A stretch of DNA of 64,000 nucleotides from Micromonospora sp. CP22 (GTDB lineage: Bacteria; Actinomycetota; Actinomycetes; Mycobacteriales; Micromonosporaceae): assembly GCF_009712475.1 (NCBI RefSeq), contig NZ_VCJO01000012.1, forward strand, positions 87,473 through 151,472, given 5' to 3'. Below, piece after piece: positions 18,542-29,773 of this stretch (within the stretch, counting starts at the first letter, position 1; every line of letters starts with the position of its first letter). Below the pieces are notes generated by a model. It was not told the origin of the DNA, did no database searches, and saw only the letters and a program-made list of their open reading frames with translations. The translations under genes and the position numbers were made by a program.

Positions 18542-20502
18542 TCCGGTGGCACCTCGACCTCCAGCGGGATGGTGACCGCCGTCCAGTCGTACGCGCCGTC
18601 CTCAGCGGAGGCCACCAGGTCACGGTTCTGCACGGCACGTCCGATGCGGCTGAGGAATCCGCGCACCGCCAACGGCCCGCGGTCCAACCCTCGCGGCGTG
18701 CCCAGCGCCGGCATCTCGAAGGGTTCGGGGCTGAACTGTTCCTCGGCCACCACCAGTTTGAGCCAGTCCCGGGCCCGAGCCCCCGGCGCGACAACCGCGC
18801 CAGACGGCAGGGCGGCGACGATCCGGCGTCCCCGCAGGGCGGCGGTCCGTCCTCCCGGAGCGACGAAGTCCCCCGGAAACAGCTCGGCGTGCACCCGGAA
18901 CCGATCGGTCAGATCCAGCAGAACGCAGAAGAGCCTCCGGTTTGCCCGGTTGTGCAGCCGGACGAAGACGGTCGGGGGTGTCCACCCGCCCGCTGCCCGT
19001 TCGTAGCGCAGCCGCACCACGCCATCGGCGTCGGTGTCCAGCGGCGGCCGGTCCAACGGCGTGCGGTCCTCCCCCGGCCACGCCGCCACCACCTCCACCG
19101 TCACCGCGCCGGCCAGGTCGGTGACCGGATTGTTCAGCTCGCGGATCTGGCGCCACCGGGCGATGTGCTCCAGGACCTGGACCGTCTGCCGCGCCCCGTC
19201 CCGGTCGACGTCGGTCAGCTCCCCGGTCAGCCGGGTGCCGTGCCGATCCAACACGACGGCCACCCCGCGACGCGGAACGTGCAGCCGCAGCTCCGGCACC
19301 GAGCCGCCGGGCGCCGGATCGATCGGGCGCAGGTGCGGCGAGGGCGCCCCTCGCGGACCGGCGGTCCGTAGCGCGGCGAGCACCGTCTCCACGGTCGCGC
19401 GGTCCTCGTCCTGCTCCCCCACCGCGACGGTGGTGGGCGGCAGCGGTACCCGGCTGAGCACCAGTCGGTACTGGCGGTCCAGTGCGGGCTGCCAGCCGAG
19501 CGGTGTGACCAGACTCCGCTCTGGCAGCACCTGGATCACTTCGACCTCCCGTACCGACGGCTCACCCACCGCCGCCATCCGGACCTCGCCCGGCGGGGCA
19601 TCGCCGACCAGGCCGTGGCAGCTGCCGACGTTGACCTCCCAGCCGTGCTGGGCATACCGCAGCACCAGGCCGGCGGCGGGTGGTGCCAGACACCCGCCGA
19701 GGAAGGGGCGGTCGGCGACGCCCCGGGCAGCCGGAGTCAACTGCGGGACCTGGCCGACAATGGTCTGCTCCACCTCGGTCTGCGCGGCGATCAGCAGGTC
19801 CCGGTAGGTCGCCGCCGGCCCGAGCCGAGCCAGGGCCCGCAGCAACGCCCAGCTGAAGAGCCCCCGCCGCCGGCCACCCAGGTCCATTTCCTGGGCCAGC
19901 TCGTCGGAGCGGCAGGCGGCCAGCGCGACATGCTCCGGGGCCGGCGGTGCTCCAGGCAGCGCGGTCACCAGCTCCGGCAGGAGCAACTCCCGCGCTGGTG
20001 CGGCGGCCAGCGGAGCCACCATCCGGGCACCGGTGCCCGGCAGGTCCCGCGTGCCGCTCGCCGAGTGGCAGCAGTCAAGGACCACCGCCACGTGTCCGGC
20101 TCGCCGGGCCACCTCGTCGAGCAGGACGGACAGTTCCTTGTCGAGCAGGTCAGGCACCCCACCGGCCCGGCTGTCCACGCAGACCAGCGTTTGCAGCATG
20201 CCAGTCGGTTCCACGTGCCACCAGTCCGGGGCGGGTGCCTCGGAGCCGTGGCCGCTGAACCAGAACAACGCGGTGTCCGCCGGACCGGCCTGCCCGAGGT
20301 GTGATCGGAATGCCTCCGCCACCGCCGCTCGGGTCGCCTGACCGTCGTGCAGCGACAGCGGCGCGAGGGTGACCCCAGGCGCCAGGCGGCTCTCCAGGAA
20401 AGCCCGCGCCTCGACCACGTCGGTCCGGCACCCGGCCAGGTCGGGCACCGCCGATGCTCGATACTTGTCGATGCCGACCAGCAGGGCGTACAAGGTGCTC
20501 AT
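18538..20502 (-). CDS. Caspase-family (metacaspase-like, C14) protein
   Basis: A 654-aa protein. The N-terminal domain (1-240) is a caspase fold: LYALLVGIDKY, then ALFWFSGHGSEA with His85, then VAVVLDCCHSASG with Cys145 as probable nucleophile, and the CRSDELAQE specificity segment. Residues 260-654 are beta-rich with repeated strand patterns (for example GLVLRYAQHGWEVNVG and VTVEVVAAWPGEDR), giving probable sensor or protein-binding domains. The gene is last in a minus-strand operon and overlaps the cyclase-like gene by ATGA (20499-20502). The predicted role is a cytosolic cysteine protease effector. Confidence 0.92.
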   Translation of the reverse strand: MSTLYALLVGIDKYRASAVPDLAGCRTDVVEARAFLESRLAPGVTLAPLSLHDGQATRAAVAEAFRSHLGQAGPADTALFWFSGHGSEAPAPDWWHVEPTGMLQTLVCVDSRAGGVPDLLDKELSVLLDEVARRAGHVAVVLDCCHSASGTRDLPGTGARMVAPLAAAPARELLLPELVTALPGAPPAPEHVALAACRSDELAQEMDLGGRRRGLFSWALLRALARLGPAATYRDLLIAAQTEVEQTIVGQVPQLTPAARGVADRPFLGGCLAPPAAGLVLRYAQHGWEVNVGSCHGLVGDAPPGEVRMAAVGEPSVREVEVIQVLPERSLVTPLGWQPALDRQYRLVLSRVPLPPTTVAVGEQDEDRATVETVLAALRTAGPRGAPSPHLRPIDPAPGGSVPELRLHVPRRGVAVVLDRHGTRLTGELTDVDRDGARQTVQVLEHIARWRQIRELNNPVTDLAGAVTVEVVAAWPGEDRTPLDRPPLDTDADGVVRLRYERAAGGWTPPTVFVRLHNRANRRLFCVLLDLTDRFRVHAELFPGDFVAPGGRTAALRGRRIVAALPSGAVVAPGARARDWLKLVVAEEQFSPEPFEMPALGTPRGLDRGPLAVRGFLSRIGRAVQNRDLVASAEDGAYDWTAVTIPLEVEVPPD

Positions 20503-21794
20503 GCCGTCTCCTCGGGGCCGATGTGCAGCCAGGCGTGCTCAAGGAAGTCCTTCGCGGGCAACTCGACGGTGACGGAGGTGAAGTCCGCCGGCAGCGGCGG
20601 CTCGGCGGCGTCCCGGATGACGTCCTGGAACAGCACATCGGGAAGGCCGAGGACGAAGTGCGCAGCCGGATGCGCGGCCAGCGCCTCCCGCAGCGGCGTG
20701 CTGTCGAGGATCCGGTGCACCGCGATCGCCGACGGCCCCACCCAGCCGTTCGCCGCCGGCTTGACCAGCCCTCGATGCAGCGCCAGCCGCAGCCGAAGTC
20801 GTTCCGCCGCCGACCGGCCGGCGTTGAGCGCGCGCAGTTGCCGGCCCAGCCCGCCGACCAGCCGAGGAATCACCGAGGACTCGTCGATCCCGGCCGGCAG
20901 CACGGTGAACTGTCCATCACCCTGCGGCTGCGGTTCGACGGCGGAGTCCGGGATGCCTGCCCCACGCCGTACCCGGGACAGCAGGTCGACCAGGTCGCGC
21001 TGGATCCGCTCGGTGCCGACGGTGCCCCGCCTGCTGTAGCCGGCGACGTCGACGGCCATGCAGAGTCGCACCGCCGCGCCGTCCACCGCCACGCCAGGTC
21101 CGAGTGGTTCGTCGAACCGCACCGACTCACGCAGTCCCGCGCTGTACCGATCGTGGCCGCCCGCCACGCGTACCCGCACATCCAGGGTGCCGGCCACCCC
21201 GGTCGCGCGGGACGGCAGCTCCAGCAGCGCGTGCGTGCCGTGCGCCCGAGGCACCAGCGACGTGCCCCGCGGATCCTCGTACACCCAGCCGAACTCGTTG
21301 CGCTGGATGCCGAAGACGTGGGCGCGGGCCGCGCCCGATCGGCTGGCCAGCCGGCCCAGCCAACCCGGCCGGGACCGGGATGCCGCAACGGCGTGTAGCG
21401 CCGTCGTGGAGCTCGCCTCGACGGACCCCGGCGACCAGCTCAGCCCCAGGGCGCCGCCGTCACCGTCGAGCCGGATCGCCAACGCCGCCGAGTCGGCGAG
21501 GGTCACCACGAACCGGGCGGCTGCGTACCGCTTCCGCCGGGGCAGGGTGTCCAGGTCGAAGGCGAACAGCGCACCGACATATCGACTTCCGGTGGCGGCG
21601 GCGCGGCGACGCAGGTGCACCGGGAGGTCCCGGGCGGGCACCGGATAGAACAGGGGCCGCCCGCAGCGTACGTGGATCGGCTCGGTCGGGCCGTCCTCCC
21701 CCGGACACCGGCCGCTGGCCGCGACGAGTTCACCGTGAGCGAGCAGATCGGCGTCGTTCAGCGGCCGCACCCCCGCCCCGACCGGATCCGTCAT
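20499..21794 (-). CDS. Nucleotidyl-cyclase-like domain protein
   Basis: A 431-aa protein starting at ATG 21794, which overlaps the stop of the vWA gene (ATGA). Residues 1-230 are a beta-rich domain with no recognised family. Residues about 243-425 fit the class III adenylate/guanylate cyclase palm fold: RLCMAVDVAGYSRRG holds the first metal aspartate (Asp249), VEPQPQGDGQFTVLP the second (Asp293), and LALHRGLVKPAANGWVGPSAIAVHRILDS corresponds to the later strands. Such domains in conflict operons may make a nucleotide signal or only bind nucleotides. Activity here is inferred from the two aspartates. Confidence 0.78.
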   Translation of the reverse strand: MTDPVGAGVRPLNDADLLAHGELVAASGRCPGEDGPTEPIHVRCGRPLFYPVPARDLPVHLRRRAAATGSRYVGALFAFDLDTLPRRKRYAAARFVVTLADSAALAIRLDGDGGALGLSWSPGSVEASSTTALHAVAASRSRPGWLGRLASRSGAARAHVFGIQRNEFGWVYEDPRGTSLVPRAHGTHALLELPSRATGVAGTLDVRVRVAGGHDRYSAGLRESVRFDEPLGPGVAVDGAAVRLCMAVDVAGYSRRGTVGTERIQRDLVDLLSRVRRGAGIPDSAVEPQPQGDGQFTVLPAGIDESSVIPRLVGGLGRQLRALNAGRSAAERLRLRLALHRGLVKPAANGWVGPSAIAVHRILDSTPLREALAAHPAAHFVLGLPDVLFQDVIRDAAEPPLPADFTSVTVELPAKDFLEHAWLHIGPEETA

Positions 21795-23326
21795 CGCGAC
21801 GACCTGGAGAAGCCCCCGACCAGGCCGGCCCGCCCAGGGGTCGCGGTGCGCCACGTGAAGGTGACGCCACCCAGTTCAACGGACTTCCCTAGTTCGCACT
21901 CACCGACCTCGCGGGCGGCCACCGTGCCGTCCCGGGAATAGCCGATGACCAGACGAACCTCCGACGCGCGCAGCGATGCCCGGCGCGCGGTCACCTCGCC
22001 GTAGCCGGGTAGCCCGGTCGAGTCCGCGGTGATCGCGGTCCGCCGGCCGGTCAGCACCAGGTCGTGTTCGTCGCCCCCGGCATCGCACAGGCGCACCGTA
22101 CCGGTGGGCGGCGGGTACAGCCGCCGCTTCCGCGCCCACCACCCGGCGGCGACCAGCGCAGCCACCAGAGCCGCCCCCAGCAACCACCAGCCGATGCTGC
22201 CGCGCTGGGCGGACAGGGTGCCCGGGGTCGACGCGTCCTCCAGGCGGGGCACGAAGTCCAACCCCAGTTCACCGGTCAGCACCCCGGCCCACGGGGAGCC
22301 GACTTCTCCCTCAAGAGTGAACGTCACGTCCTCGGTGACCCGGGCCAGCGGCGCCGTCCGCCGTGGGCCGGCATCCCACTCGACCGTGATCGGAACAGTC
22401 ACGGTGCCTCCGGCGGGCAGTTCCACCGCACCGGACGGGACCGACGTCCGTACCTGCGGCCGATCGCTGCGGACGACAAGGCGGTCGACGACCAGTGGGA
22501 TCGTCGTCGTGGTCGAGGTGAGCCGGACCTCCACCTGACTCCGGCCGGCCCCGATCCCCCCGAACTCGGCAGGCCAACTCACCCGCACTCCTCGGGACAC
22601 GTCGTCGCCGAGGAGACCGCGCGCCTTCGCTGCCCGAGCCGCGCTCTTCGGCTGTTCCAACTGGCTGCCGAGCCGATCGATGGACGTGCGCTTGAGAACC
22701 CGGGCATCGGGGTAGACGCGGGCGAGCAGCGGCGCTCCCGTCGATCCGGAGAGCGGCACCGCGTACGCGTTCAGCGAGGTCTTCCGCAACGACCGGGCGG
22801 TCCGGACCAACTGGTTCCAGGAGTAGCCCTGCTCGAATGGATAGGCGCTGCCGGCAGGTGGGTCGTGCCGCCCGTCGGTGAGCAGCAGAACGGTGGCGAT
22901 CGGTGCCGCCCGGTCGGCGCGCAGCAGCCGCAGGCTGGTCTCGATGGCCGCACCGATGTCGGTGTACCGTCCGGTCGCGGTGCGCGGTAGCTTCGCCACC
23001 AACTGGTCCGGAGCGCGACCGGCAGGACCGTCGTGGACCACCCGGGTCGAGTCGGCGAAGGTGACCAGAGCGACCCGGTCATCCGGGGCGAGGGCGGCCA
23101 GGAACGTCCGCAGTCCCCGCTTCACCTGCTCGTACCGCCCGCCGTTACGCATCGACCCGGACACGTCGACCAGCACCACATAGTCGGCTGCCACCTGGTT
23201 GACACCGAGCGCCGCGTACACCTCGTCCCTGTCCGCCGACGCCCCCGCCGCGGGCAGGCCCGGCAGGCACGCCGCCACCACCGCCGTGAGGGCCGCCGCA
23301 ACGGCCGCCACCGTACGCCGATCCAT
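21791..23326 (-). CDS. Membrane-anchored von Willebrand A (vWA) domain protein
   Basis: A 511-aa protein, first gene of the vWA-cyclase-caspase operon. It has a Sec signal peptide (residues 1-31, AGASA). A vWA domain at about 48-215 has a full MIDAS: DVSGSM (Asp54, Ser56, Ser58), a middle Thr in VTFADST and LLLTDGRHD. A beta-sandwich follows (240-370), then a single TM helix at about 378-398 followed by RKRR and a cytoplasmic FHA/beta-type tail of about 110 residues. The vWA domain should face outside, which makes it a candidate surface sensor coupled to the cytosolic cyclase-like and caspase proteins. Confidence 0.88.
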   Translation of the reverse strand: MDRRTVAAVAAALTAVVAACLPGLPAAGASADRDEVYAALGVNQVAADYVVLVDVSGSMRNGGRYEQVKRGLRTFLAALAPDDRVALVTFADSTRVVHDGPAGRAPDQLVAKLPRTATGRYTDIGAAIETSLRLLRADRAAPIATVLLLTDGRHDPPAGSAYPFEQGYSWNQLVRTARSLRKTSLNAYAVPLSGSTGAPLLARVYPDARVLKRTSIDRLGSQLEQPKSAARAAKARGLLGDDVSRGVRVSWPAEFGGIGAGRSQVEVRLTSTTTTIPLVVDRLVVRSDRPQVRTSVPSGAVELPAGGTVTVPITVEWDAGPRRTAPLARVTEDVTFTLEGEVGSPWAGVLTGELGLDFVPRLEDASTPGTLSAQRGSIGWWLLGAALVAALVAAGWWARKRRLYPPPTGTVRLCDAGGDEHDLVLTGRRTAITADSTGLPGYGEVTARRASLRASEVRLVIGYSRDGTVAAREVGECELGKSVELGGVTFTWRTATPGRAGLVGGFSRSSR

Positions 23327-23361
23327 GCTGATCGTCCTCCCCCTGTCGACCGTCGTATGTC

Positions 23362-23373
23362 CCTGACGGACGG
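23362..23373 (-). promoter_or_regulatory. Island motif CCGTCCGTCAGG upstream of vWA operon
   Basis: An exact 12-bp copy on the minus strand, 35 bp before the vWA start. Together with the plus-strand copy at 23391-23402 it forms a perfect 15-bp inverted repeat (CCCTGACGGACGGCT...) with about 13 bp between the arms, in the 131-bp divergent gap. Confidence 0.65.
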
Positions 23374-23390
23374 CTGACCGCGCACCGGAG

Positions 23391-23402
23391 CCGTCCGTCA
23401 GG
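23391..23402 (+). promoter_or_regulatory. Island motif CCGTCCGTCAGG upstream of GrpE-Hsp70-GTPase operon
   Basis: An exact 12-bp copy 55 bp before the GTG of the GrpE-like gene, pointing towards it. It is the mirror of the copy serving the divergent vWA operon. Confidence 0.65.
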
Positions 23403-23457
23403 GGAAGACCGAGACGCCCAGTGCGGCGGCCGGATGGGATCAGGGGAGGGAGCGACG

Positions 23458-24213
23458 GTGCACGACGTAGCGGACAGTCCCGAGGAGGGGACCCCTGCCG
23501 ACCCGGCAGGTCGAGCGACCGAGGCGCCGCCGGAACAGACGACGGGCGACCCGACGCGATCGGAGGAGACGGCGGTCGACGGCCCGCCGGACTCGGTGGA
23601 GCGGCACGACGACGGGCTGACCGGCCTGGTCGAACGACTCGGCGACGAGCTGGCCGACGTGGCGGACCGGCTCGGCGGGGAACTCGCGGCCCTGCGCGTC
23701 GAGCTCGCCCGGAGCCAGGATCGGGCGAAGGCCCGTGAACAGGTCATCGACCGTCTACACGAGGACAACCAACGGTTGCGGGCCGGTGAGCGGCGGCTGC
23801 TGCTGCGCCCCCTCCTGACCGACCTGCAACGGCTGCGCCACGATCTGCTTCGCACCGCCGCCGGGCTACCCCCGACCTTCGACGTCGCGGCTGCCGCGGA
23901 CATGTTGCGCAGTTACGCCGCCAACCTCGAACTGACCCTGGAGAGAGGCGGCATCACCGTGCTGTCCCCCACGGTCGGGGCGACCTTCGACCCGTCGCGC
24001 CAGCGCGCCACCGGGACCGTGATCGCGGACGACCCGGGCCAGGACGGCACCGTCGCCGACGTCGTCCTGGACGGCTACCACGACGTCGAGGCGGGACGCA
24101 CCGTCGTGCCCGCCGCAGTCCGGGTCCACCGCTGGACGGCCGACCCGGAGCCCACCGCGGTCGAACCCGCATCACCGCCGGAGACCGGCCCGCAACCCAC
24201 ACCCACCCCGTGA
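23458..24213 (+). CDS. GrpE-like nucleotide exchange factor
   Basis: A 251-aa protein. GTG 23458 is chosen because GGGGAGGG lies just upstream (7 nt). It has an acidic disordered N-terminus (1-50), a long coiled-coil helix (55-115, LVERLGDELADVADRLGGELAALRVELARSQDRAK...), and a GrpE-like core (LLTDLQRLRHDLLRTA, then ELTLERGGITVLSPTVGATFDP and VADVVLDGYHD where housekeeping GrpE ends its beta-wing). It is followed after 31 bp by an Hsp70 gene, so it is very likely its dedicated exchange factor. It is divergent from typical GrpE and probably not the housekeeping copy. Confidence 0.85.
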   Translation: MHDVADSPEEGTPADPAGRATEAPPEQTTGDPTRSEETAVDGPPDSVERHDDGLTGLVERLGDELADVADRLGGELAALRVELARSQDRAKAREQVIDRLHEDNQRLRAGERRLLLRPLLTDLQRLRHDLLRTAAGLPPTFDVAAAADMLRSYAANLELTLERGGITVLSPTVGATFDPSRQRATGTVIADDPGQDGTVADVVLDGYHDVEAGRTVVPAAVRVHRWTADPEPTAVEPASPPETGPQPTPTP

Positions 24214-24244
24214 CAGCCGACCAGATCGGCGGGACAGGAGCACG

Positions 24245-25912
<1,668 letters not shown>

Positions 25913-25917
25913 CGATC

Positions 25918-28578
25918 ATGGCATTCGATCAGCGCGCGTACCTTCGCGACGTGATCGGTCCGCTGCGCGACCGGCCGGACGGCCTGTCGGCCACCGATCT
26001 CGCCCGGCACTACGCGGTCACGCCGGAGATGTCCGCAGCCCAGCTACGGGAACATCTGACGGCGGTTCGTCGGCTGTGGAACCAGCGGTCGAGCGGCGTC
26101 GACTCCGCTGCCCGGGTCTGCGCGCGGCTGTTCAACCGGGACGAGCAGCTACGCGCCGAGCACGGCGAGGACATGTTCGATCCGTCGTGGTGGCGGCAGC
26201 GGATCGAGGAGCACGGCCGGGGTGCCCGTGCGGAGTCCGAGCGGCTCGCCCGGGACCTGGCGCAGGCGTACGGTGCGCTCGGGCGGATCAGCCAGGCTCA
26301 GCTCAAGGAGATCGCCGGACACTGGCCGGGGCTGAACGCCGACCAGATCGACGACGCGGTCCGGCGGGCCGGCCTGACCGTGGCCGATCCCCTGGAACTG
26401 CCGTCCGAGCCGGGCATGGAACGCACCGGCTACCGGTCGCTGCTCCGGCTTCAGGACCTGCTCGGCGTACCCACCCTCGTCCAGGTGGTCCACCCCGACA
26501 GCGCCCCGTTCCGGCTGTTCGGCCCGGACGCGGTGCCGCTCGACGCGGCCACCGTACGGGCCCAGGCGGAGGAGGCGCACCGCCTCGCGGACTCGACCGC
26601 CGTGCGGCATCGCAAAGAGGCCCTCGGCCTGCTGCAACGTGCCACCGACGCGGGCGTGGACCTGGGCACGGTCGCGCTGTTCCAGCTTGTCGAGCGGCTG
26701 CGATCGGGGCGGACCAGAGGTCTCGCCGACGGAATGCTGGTCCGGATCGCCACCGACGCCGGGCTGGACCAGTCCGACGCCCGGTCCGTGGTGGCGAACC
26801 TGCCACTGGACACCGACCGGGAGAGCGACCCGGCGGACCGGATTCGTGATCTGGTCGCCGACGGGCAACTGCACGCCGCCCGGCAGGCCCTCGCGCTGCT
26901 CCCCGCCGACGCGCCGGAGCGGGACGAGTTGCGTGGCCAGATCGAGACTCTGCTCGCCGAGGCCGAGTCGCTGCGGCAGGCCGCCGACGAGGCGGTCCAC
27001 GCGGAGCGCGAGGAGGAGGCGGCCCGGCATCTTCGTGCCGCCCTCCGGATCGCGGCGGACGACGAGGATCTCGCCGGACGCCTCGTCGCGCTTCCACCGC
27101 CGCCCCCGCGTGAGGTGACGGTGCGGCCGGCGGAGACCGGTGTCCGGCTCACCTGGACGCCGCCGGCGGGGCAGAGCACCGAGGTGAGCTACCGGGTGCT
27201 CCGATCCGACCGGCCGCCCCGGTCGGCCACCGACGGCGAAACTGTCGTCGAGGGTACGGCGACGGAGGCGACCGACCCGGCCGCGCCACCGGCTCGACCG
27301 CTGCACTACGGCGTCTTCGCCAGCTACGGCGGGGACTGGTCGCGTCCCGCCACGGTCGAGACCCGCATCGTGCCCCCGGTGTCCGCCGTGCGGATGTCGG
27401 TCCGGCCGACCGAGCTCTCCTGCTCCTGGCGGGCGCACCACGCCGTGGTGGACATCCGGGTGCGCCGCACGCTGGCCCGCCCCCCGGTGACCGAAGCGGA
27501 CGGGGATCCGGTGAAGGCCAGCCGCACCGGGTTCTCCGACGACACCGGGGACGGAAGCACCGACCGCTACTACGGCATCGTCGCGATCTACCGGGACGAG
27601 CACGGTGCCGAGGTGCACGCGCCGCTGGTGGTGGCCCACGCAGCCCTGCGCGACGCGCCACCGCCGTACGTGGAACGGCTGCGGGCACACGTCACCGCCC
27701 ATGACGCGAACACCGCGACGGCACACCTGGCCTGGCTCACCCCGGCCACTGGCACGGTGTCGATCCGCCGGTCGGAGTTGCGGCCGACGTGGGCCACGGG
27801 CAGCCGGATCCGCCTGGACGAGATGGAAGGTTACGGCGAGACGCTGATCAGCGACCGCATCGTGCAGGACGGGGAGACCCTCCTCGAGGTGACCGTGCCC
27901 AGCGGCCGATTCGTGTACGTCCCGTTCACCATCGAACGGTCCACGGACATGGCGGTGGTGGGTGAACCGCTCCTGCTGGGGGTGACCGAGCCGGTCCGGC
28001 AGCTCGTCGCCCGTCGCACCGGCGACGAGGTGGACGTGGCCTGGGTGTGGCCGCCCGCGGTCAACCTGGCCGAAGTCACGTTCACGCCACCGCGCGGCGC
28101 GCCGACCGTACGGCGGGTGACCCGGGGACAGTTCACCGAATCCGGTTGCCGGCTGCGCGTGGACGCGGTCGGAGGTCGGGTGTCGGTGCGGACCGTGGAA
28201 CGTGGTGCCGGCGGGGAGACCTACTCCGTCGCGGAGACGGTGTCGGTGGACGGGCTGCCCGTCGCGTTCGGCTACCGCATCCGACGGGAGGGTGGCCTGT
28301 TCAGTCGCAAACGGTTGCTGACCGTCGAGGTCGACCAGCCGTGTGACGGTGTGGAACTGCTCCTGGTGGCCGCGCCGGGGCTGGCGATGCCGGCTCGACC
28401 GGAACGGGGCCGCGTGGTGCGCCGGGTCACCGGGCTCTCGCTGCGCCCGGACGCGCCGTGGCAGCTGTCGTTCACCCTGCCCACCGGCATCGACAAGCCG
28501 TACTGGCTGCGCTGTTTCGTGATCCGACCGGCCGGAGCGCGGGTTGCCGACCCGATCGACGAGATGAAGGTGCCCTGA
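25918..28578 (+). CDS. Large helical and Fn3-like protein, Hsp70-operon partner
   Basis: An 886-aa protein that starts 5 nt after the Hsp70 stop. Residues 1-390 are alpha-helical: an N-terminal domain (AYLRDVIGPLRDRPDGLSATDLARHYAV, RRLWNQRSS, DPSWWRQRIEEH) followed by repeat-like helices (ADRIRDLVADGQLHAARQALALLP..., EREEEAARHLRAALRIAADDEDLA). Residues about 395-800 look like three or four fibronectin-III-like sandwiches (PREVTVRPAETGVRLTWTPPAG, HYGVFASYGGDWS). There is no signal peptide or TM helix, so these are cytosolic. I do not recognise the family; a client-recruiting or scaffold role for Hsp70 is inference from position. Confidence 0.75.
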   Translation: MAFDQRAYLRDVIGPLRDRPDGLSATDLARHYAVTPEMSAAQLREHLTAVRRLWNQRSSGVDSAARVCARLFNRDEQLRAEHGEDMFDPSWWRQRIEEHGRGARAESERLARDLAQAYGALGRISQAQLKEIAGHWPGLNADQIDDAVRRAGLTVADPLELPSEPGMERTGYRSLLRLQDLLGVPTLVQVVHPDSAPFRLFGPDAVPLDAATVRAQAEEAHRLADSTAVRHRKEALGLLQRATDAGVDLGTVALFQLVERLRSGRTRGLADGMLVRIATDAGLDQSDARSVVANLPLDTDRESDPADRIRDLVADGQLHAARQALALLPADAPERDELRGQIETLLAEAESLRQAADEAVHAEREEEAARHLRAALRIAADDEDLAGRLVALPPPPPREVTVRPAETGVRLTWTPPAGQSTEVSYRVLRSDRPPRSATDGETVVEGTATEATDPAAPPARPLHYGVFASYGGDWSRPATVETRIVPPVSAVRMSVRPTELSCSWRAHHAVVDIRVRRTLARPPVTEADGDPVKASRTGFSDDTGDGSTDRYYGIVAIYRDEHGAEVHAPLVVAHAALRDAPPPYVERLRAHVTAHDANTATAHLAWLTPATGTVSIRRSELRPTWATGSRIRLDEMEGYGETLISDRIVQDGETLLEVTVPSGRFVYVPFTIERSTDMAVVGEPLLLGVTEPVRQLVARRTGDEVDVAWVWPPAVNLAEVTFTPPRGAPTVRRVTRGQFTESGCRLRVDAVGGRVSVRTVERGAGGETYSVAETVSVDGLPVAFGYRIRREGGLFSRKRLLTVEVDQPCDGVELLLVAAPGLAMPARPERGRVVRRVTGLSLRPDAPWQLSFTLPTGIDKPYWLRCFVIRPAGARVADPIDEMKVP

Positions 28579-28579
28579 C

Positions 28580-29773
28580 ATGACGACCCACTCCTGCCCG
28601 TACTGCTACGGGAAGATCGACCCCCGCAGACCGTGGTTCCGGTGCACGGGACGGCGGTCGCCGGGAAAGGAGCCCTGCAAGCCCCAGTGGGACGAGGCCC
28701 GGGACCGGGAGTTCCAGGACAAGCAACTCGTGCTGCCGTCGTTCGCCGGGCCGCGACGCGCCCTACGGCCGGTGCACTCCGCGCCCTGCCCCCACTGCGA
28801 GACCGAGTCCGCGGTCAAGGTCTGCCCGAACTGCCACACCAGGTTGCCGGCGGCGTTCGGTGAGGGGCGCAGTCCACTGATCGCCATGGCCGGCGCCCGG
28901 CACACCGGCAAGAGCGTGTACCTCAAGGTGTTGGCGCATCAGCTCCGCCGGGGCATGGGCCAGCGGTTCAACGCCGATGTGCGGCTCGCCGGTGACCGGC
29001 AGTTCCAGCAGGAGACCGGGGGTGGCATCGACTTCCTCGACCCGGCGGGCGAACTGTTTCCCGAGGGCGGCCTGTACCAGCGGACCAACCAGGCGGTGAA
29101 CGGACGACGCGAGCCGATCGTGTTCGCGTGGCGCCAGAACCGCCGGATCACCGGCTACGACACCACTTTCCTGTCCTTCTTCGACACCGCCGGTGAGGAT
29201 CTGCTCGACCAGGAGACCGTCGACAATCTCGGCTATCTCGGCGCGGCCGACGCGCTCATCCTGCTGCTCGACCCCTTCATGATCCCGCAGGCGCGGGATC
29301 AGATCCGGGTGCCGGAGTCCGCGATCGACAAGCACGCCAACACCATCGACGTGGTCAACCGGGTGACCGAGAACCTGCGGATCAGTCACCGTCTCGGTGG
29401 CCGCAAGAACATCCCCATTCCGGTGGCCGTCGCCTTCGCGAAGATCGACGCGTTCTTCGAAGTGCTCGGCGCCGACCATGCCCTGGTCCGTCGTCCGGAG
29501 CCGGGGCCGTACTACGACGAGCAGGCCGGCCGGGAAACCCATGAACACGTCCGAGCACTGCTGCACGATTGGGGCGCGGACGACATCGACACCCACCTCA
29601 CCCACCACTACCGGAAGTTCCGCTACTTCGCCGTCTCCGCCCTCGGTTCCGAACCGGACTACGACAACAACCGGGTGGACGTCCGCGGAGTTCGACCGTT
29701 CCGGGTGGACGAGCCGCTGCTCTGGCTGCTGAGCGAGTTCAACGTGGTGCCACGTCGCCAGGCGGCACGATGA
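28580..29773 (+). CDS. TRAFAC-type GTPase with N-terminal zinc ribbons
   Basis: A 397-aa protein. The N-terminus has two Cys clusters (CPYC at 6-9 with Cys22/Cys33, and CPHC at 70-73 with CPNC at 82-85), probably one or two zinc ribbons. The P-loop GARHTGKS is at 105-112, the Walker B/switch II DTAGED at 202-207, and AVAFAKID near 300 stands where the NKxD specificity motif should be. It therefore belongs to a divergent GTPase family found in bacterial conflict operons. It ends with ATGA overlapping the next gene, the GTPase-associated protein, which supports functional pairing. Confidence 0.85.
   Translation: MTTHSCPYCYGKIDPRRPWFRCTGRRSPGKEPCKPQWDEARDREFQDKQLVLPSFAGPRRALRPVHSAPCPHCETESAVKVCPNCHTRLPAAFGEGRSPLIAMAGARHTGKSVYLKVLAHQLRRGMGQRFNADVRLAGDRQFQQETGGGIDFLDPAGELFPEGGLYQRTNQAVNGRREPIVFAWRQNRRITGYDTTFLSFFDTAGEDLLDQETVDNLGYLGAADALILLLDPFMIPQARDQIRVPESAIDKHANTIDVVNRVTENLRISHRLGGRKNIPIPVAVAFAKIDAFFEVLGADHALVRRPEPGPYYDEQAGRETHEHVRALLHDWGADDIDTHLTHHYRKFRYFAVSALGSEPDYDNNRVDVRGVRPFRVDEPLLWLLSEFNVVPRRQAAR

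Noticed and set aside
26490..26500. HPD tripeptide in the 886-aa Hsp70-operon protein, as in J-domains
   Set aside because: It lies in a predicted strand-rich context (QVVHPDSAPF), not in the helix-loop-helix of a J-domain, and the flanking J-domain helices are absent.
26149..28581. Long minus-strand frame opposite the Fn3-rich gene
   Set aside because: The composition is His/Arg/Gly/Pro-rich and it has no domain, while the plus strand has a ribosome-coupled start and structured protein.
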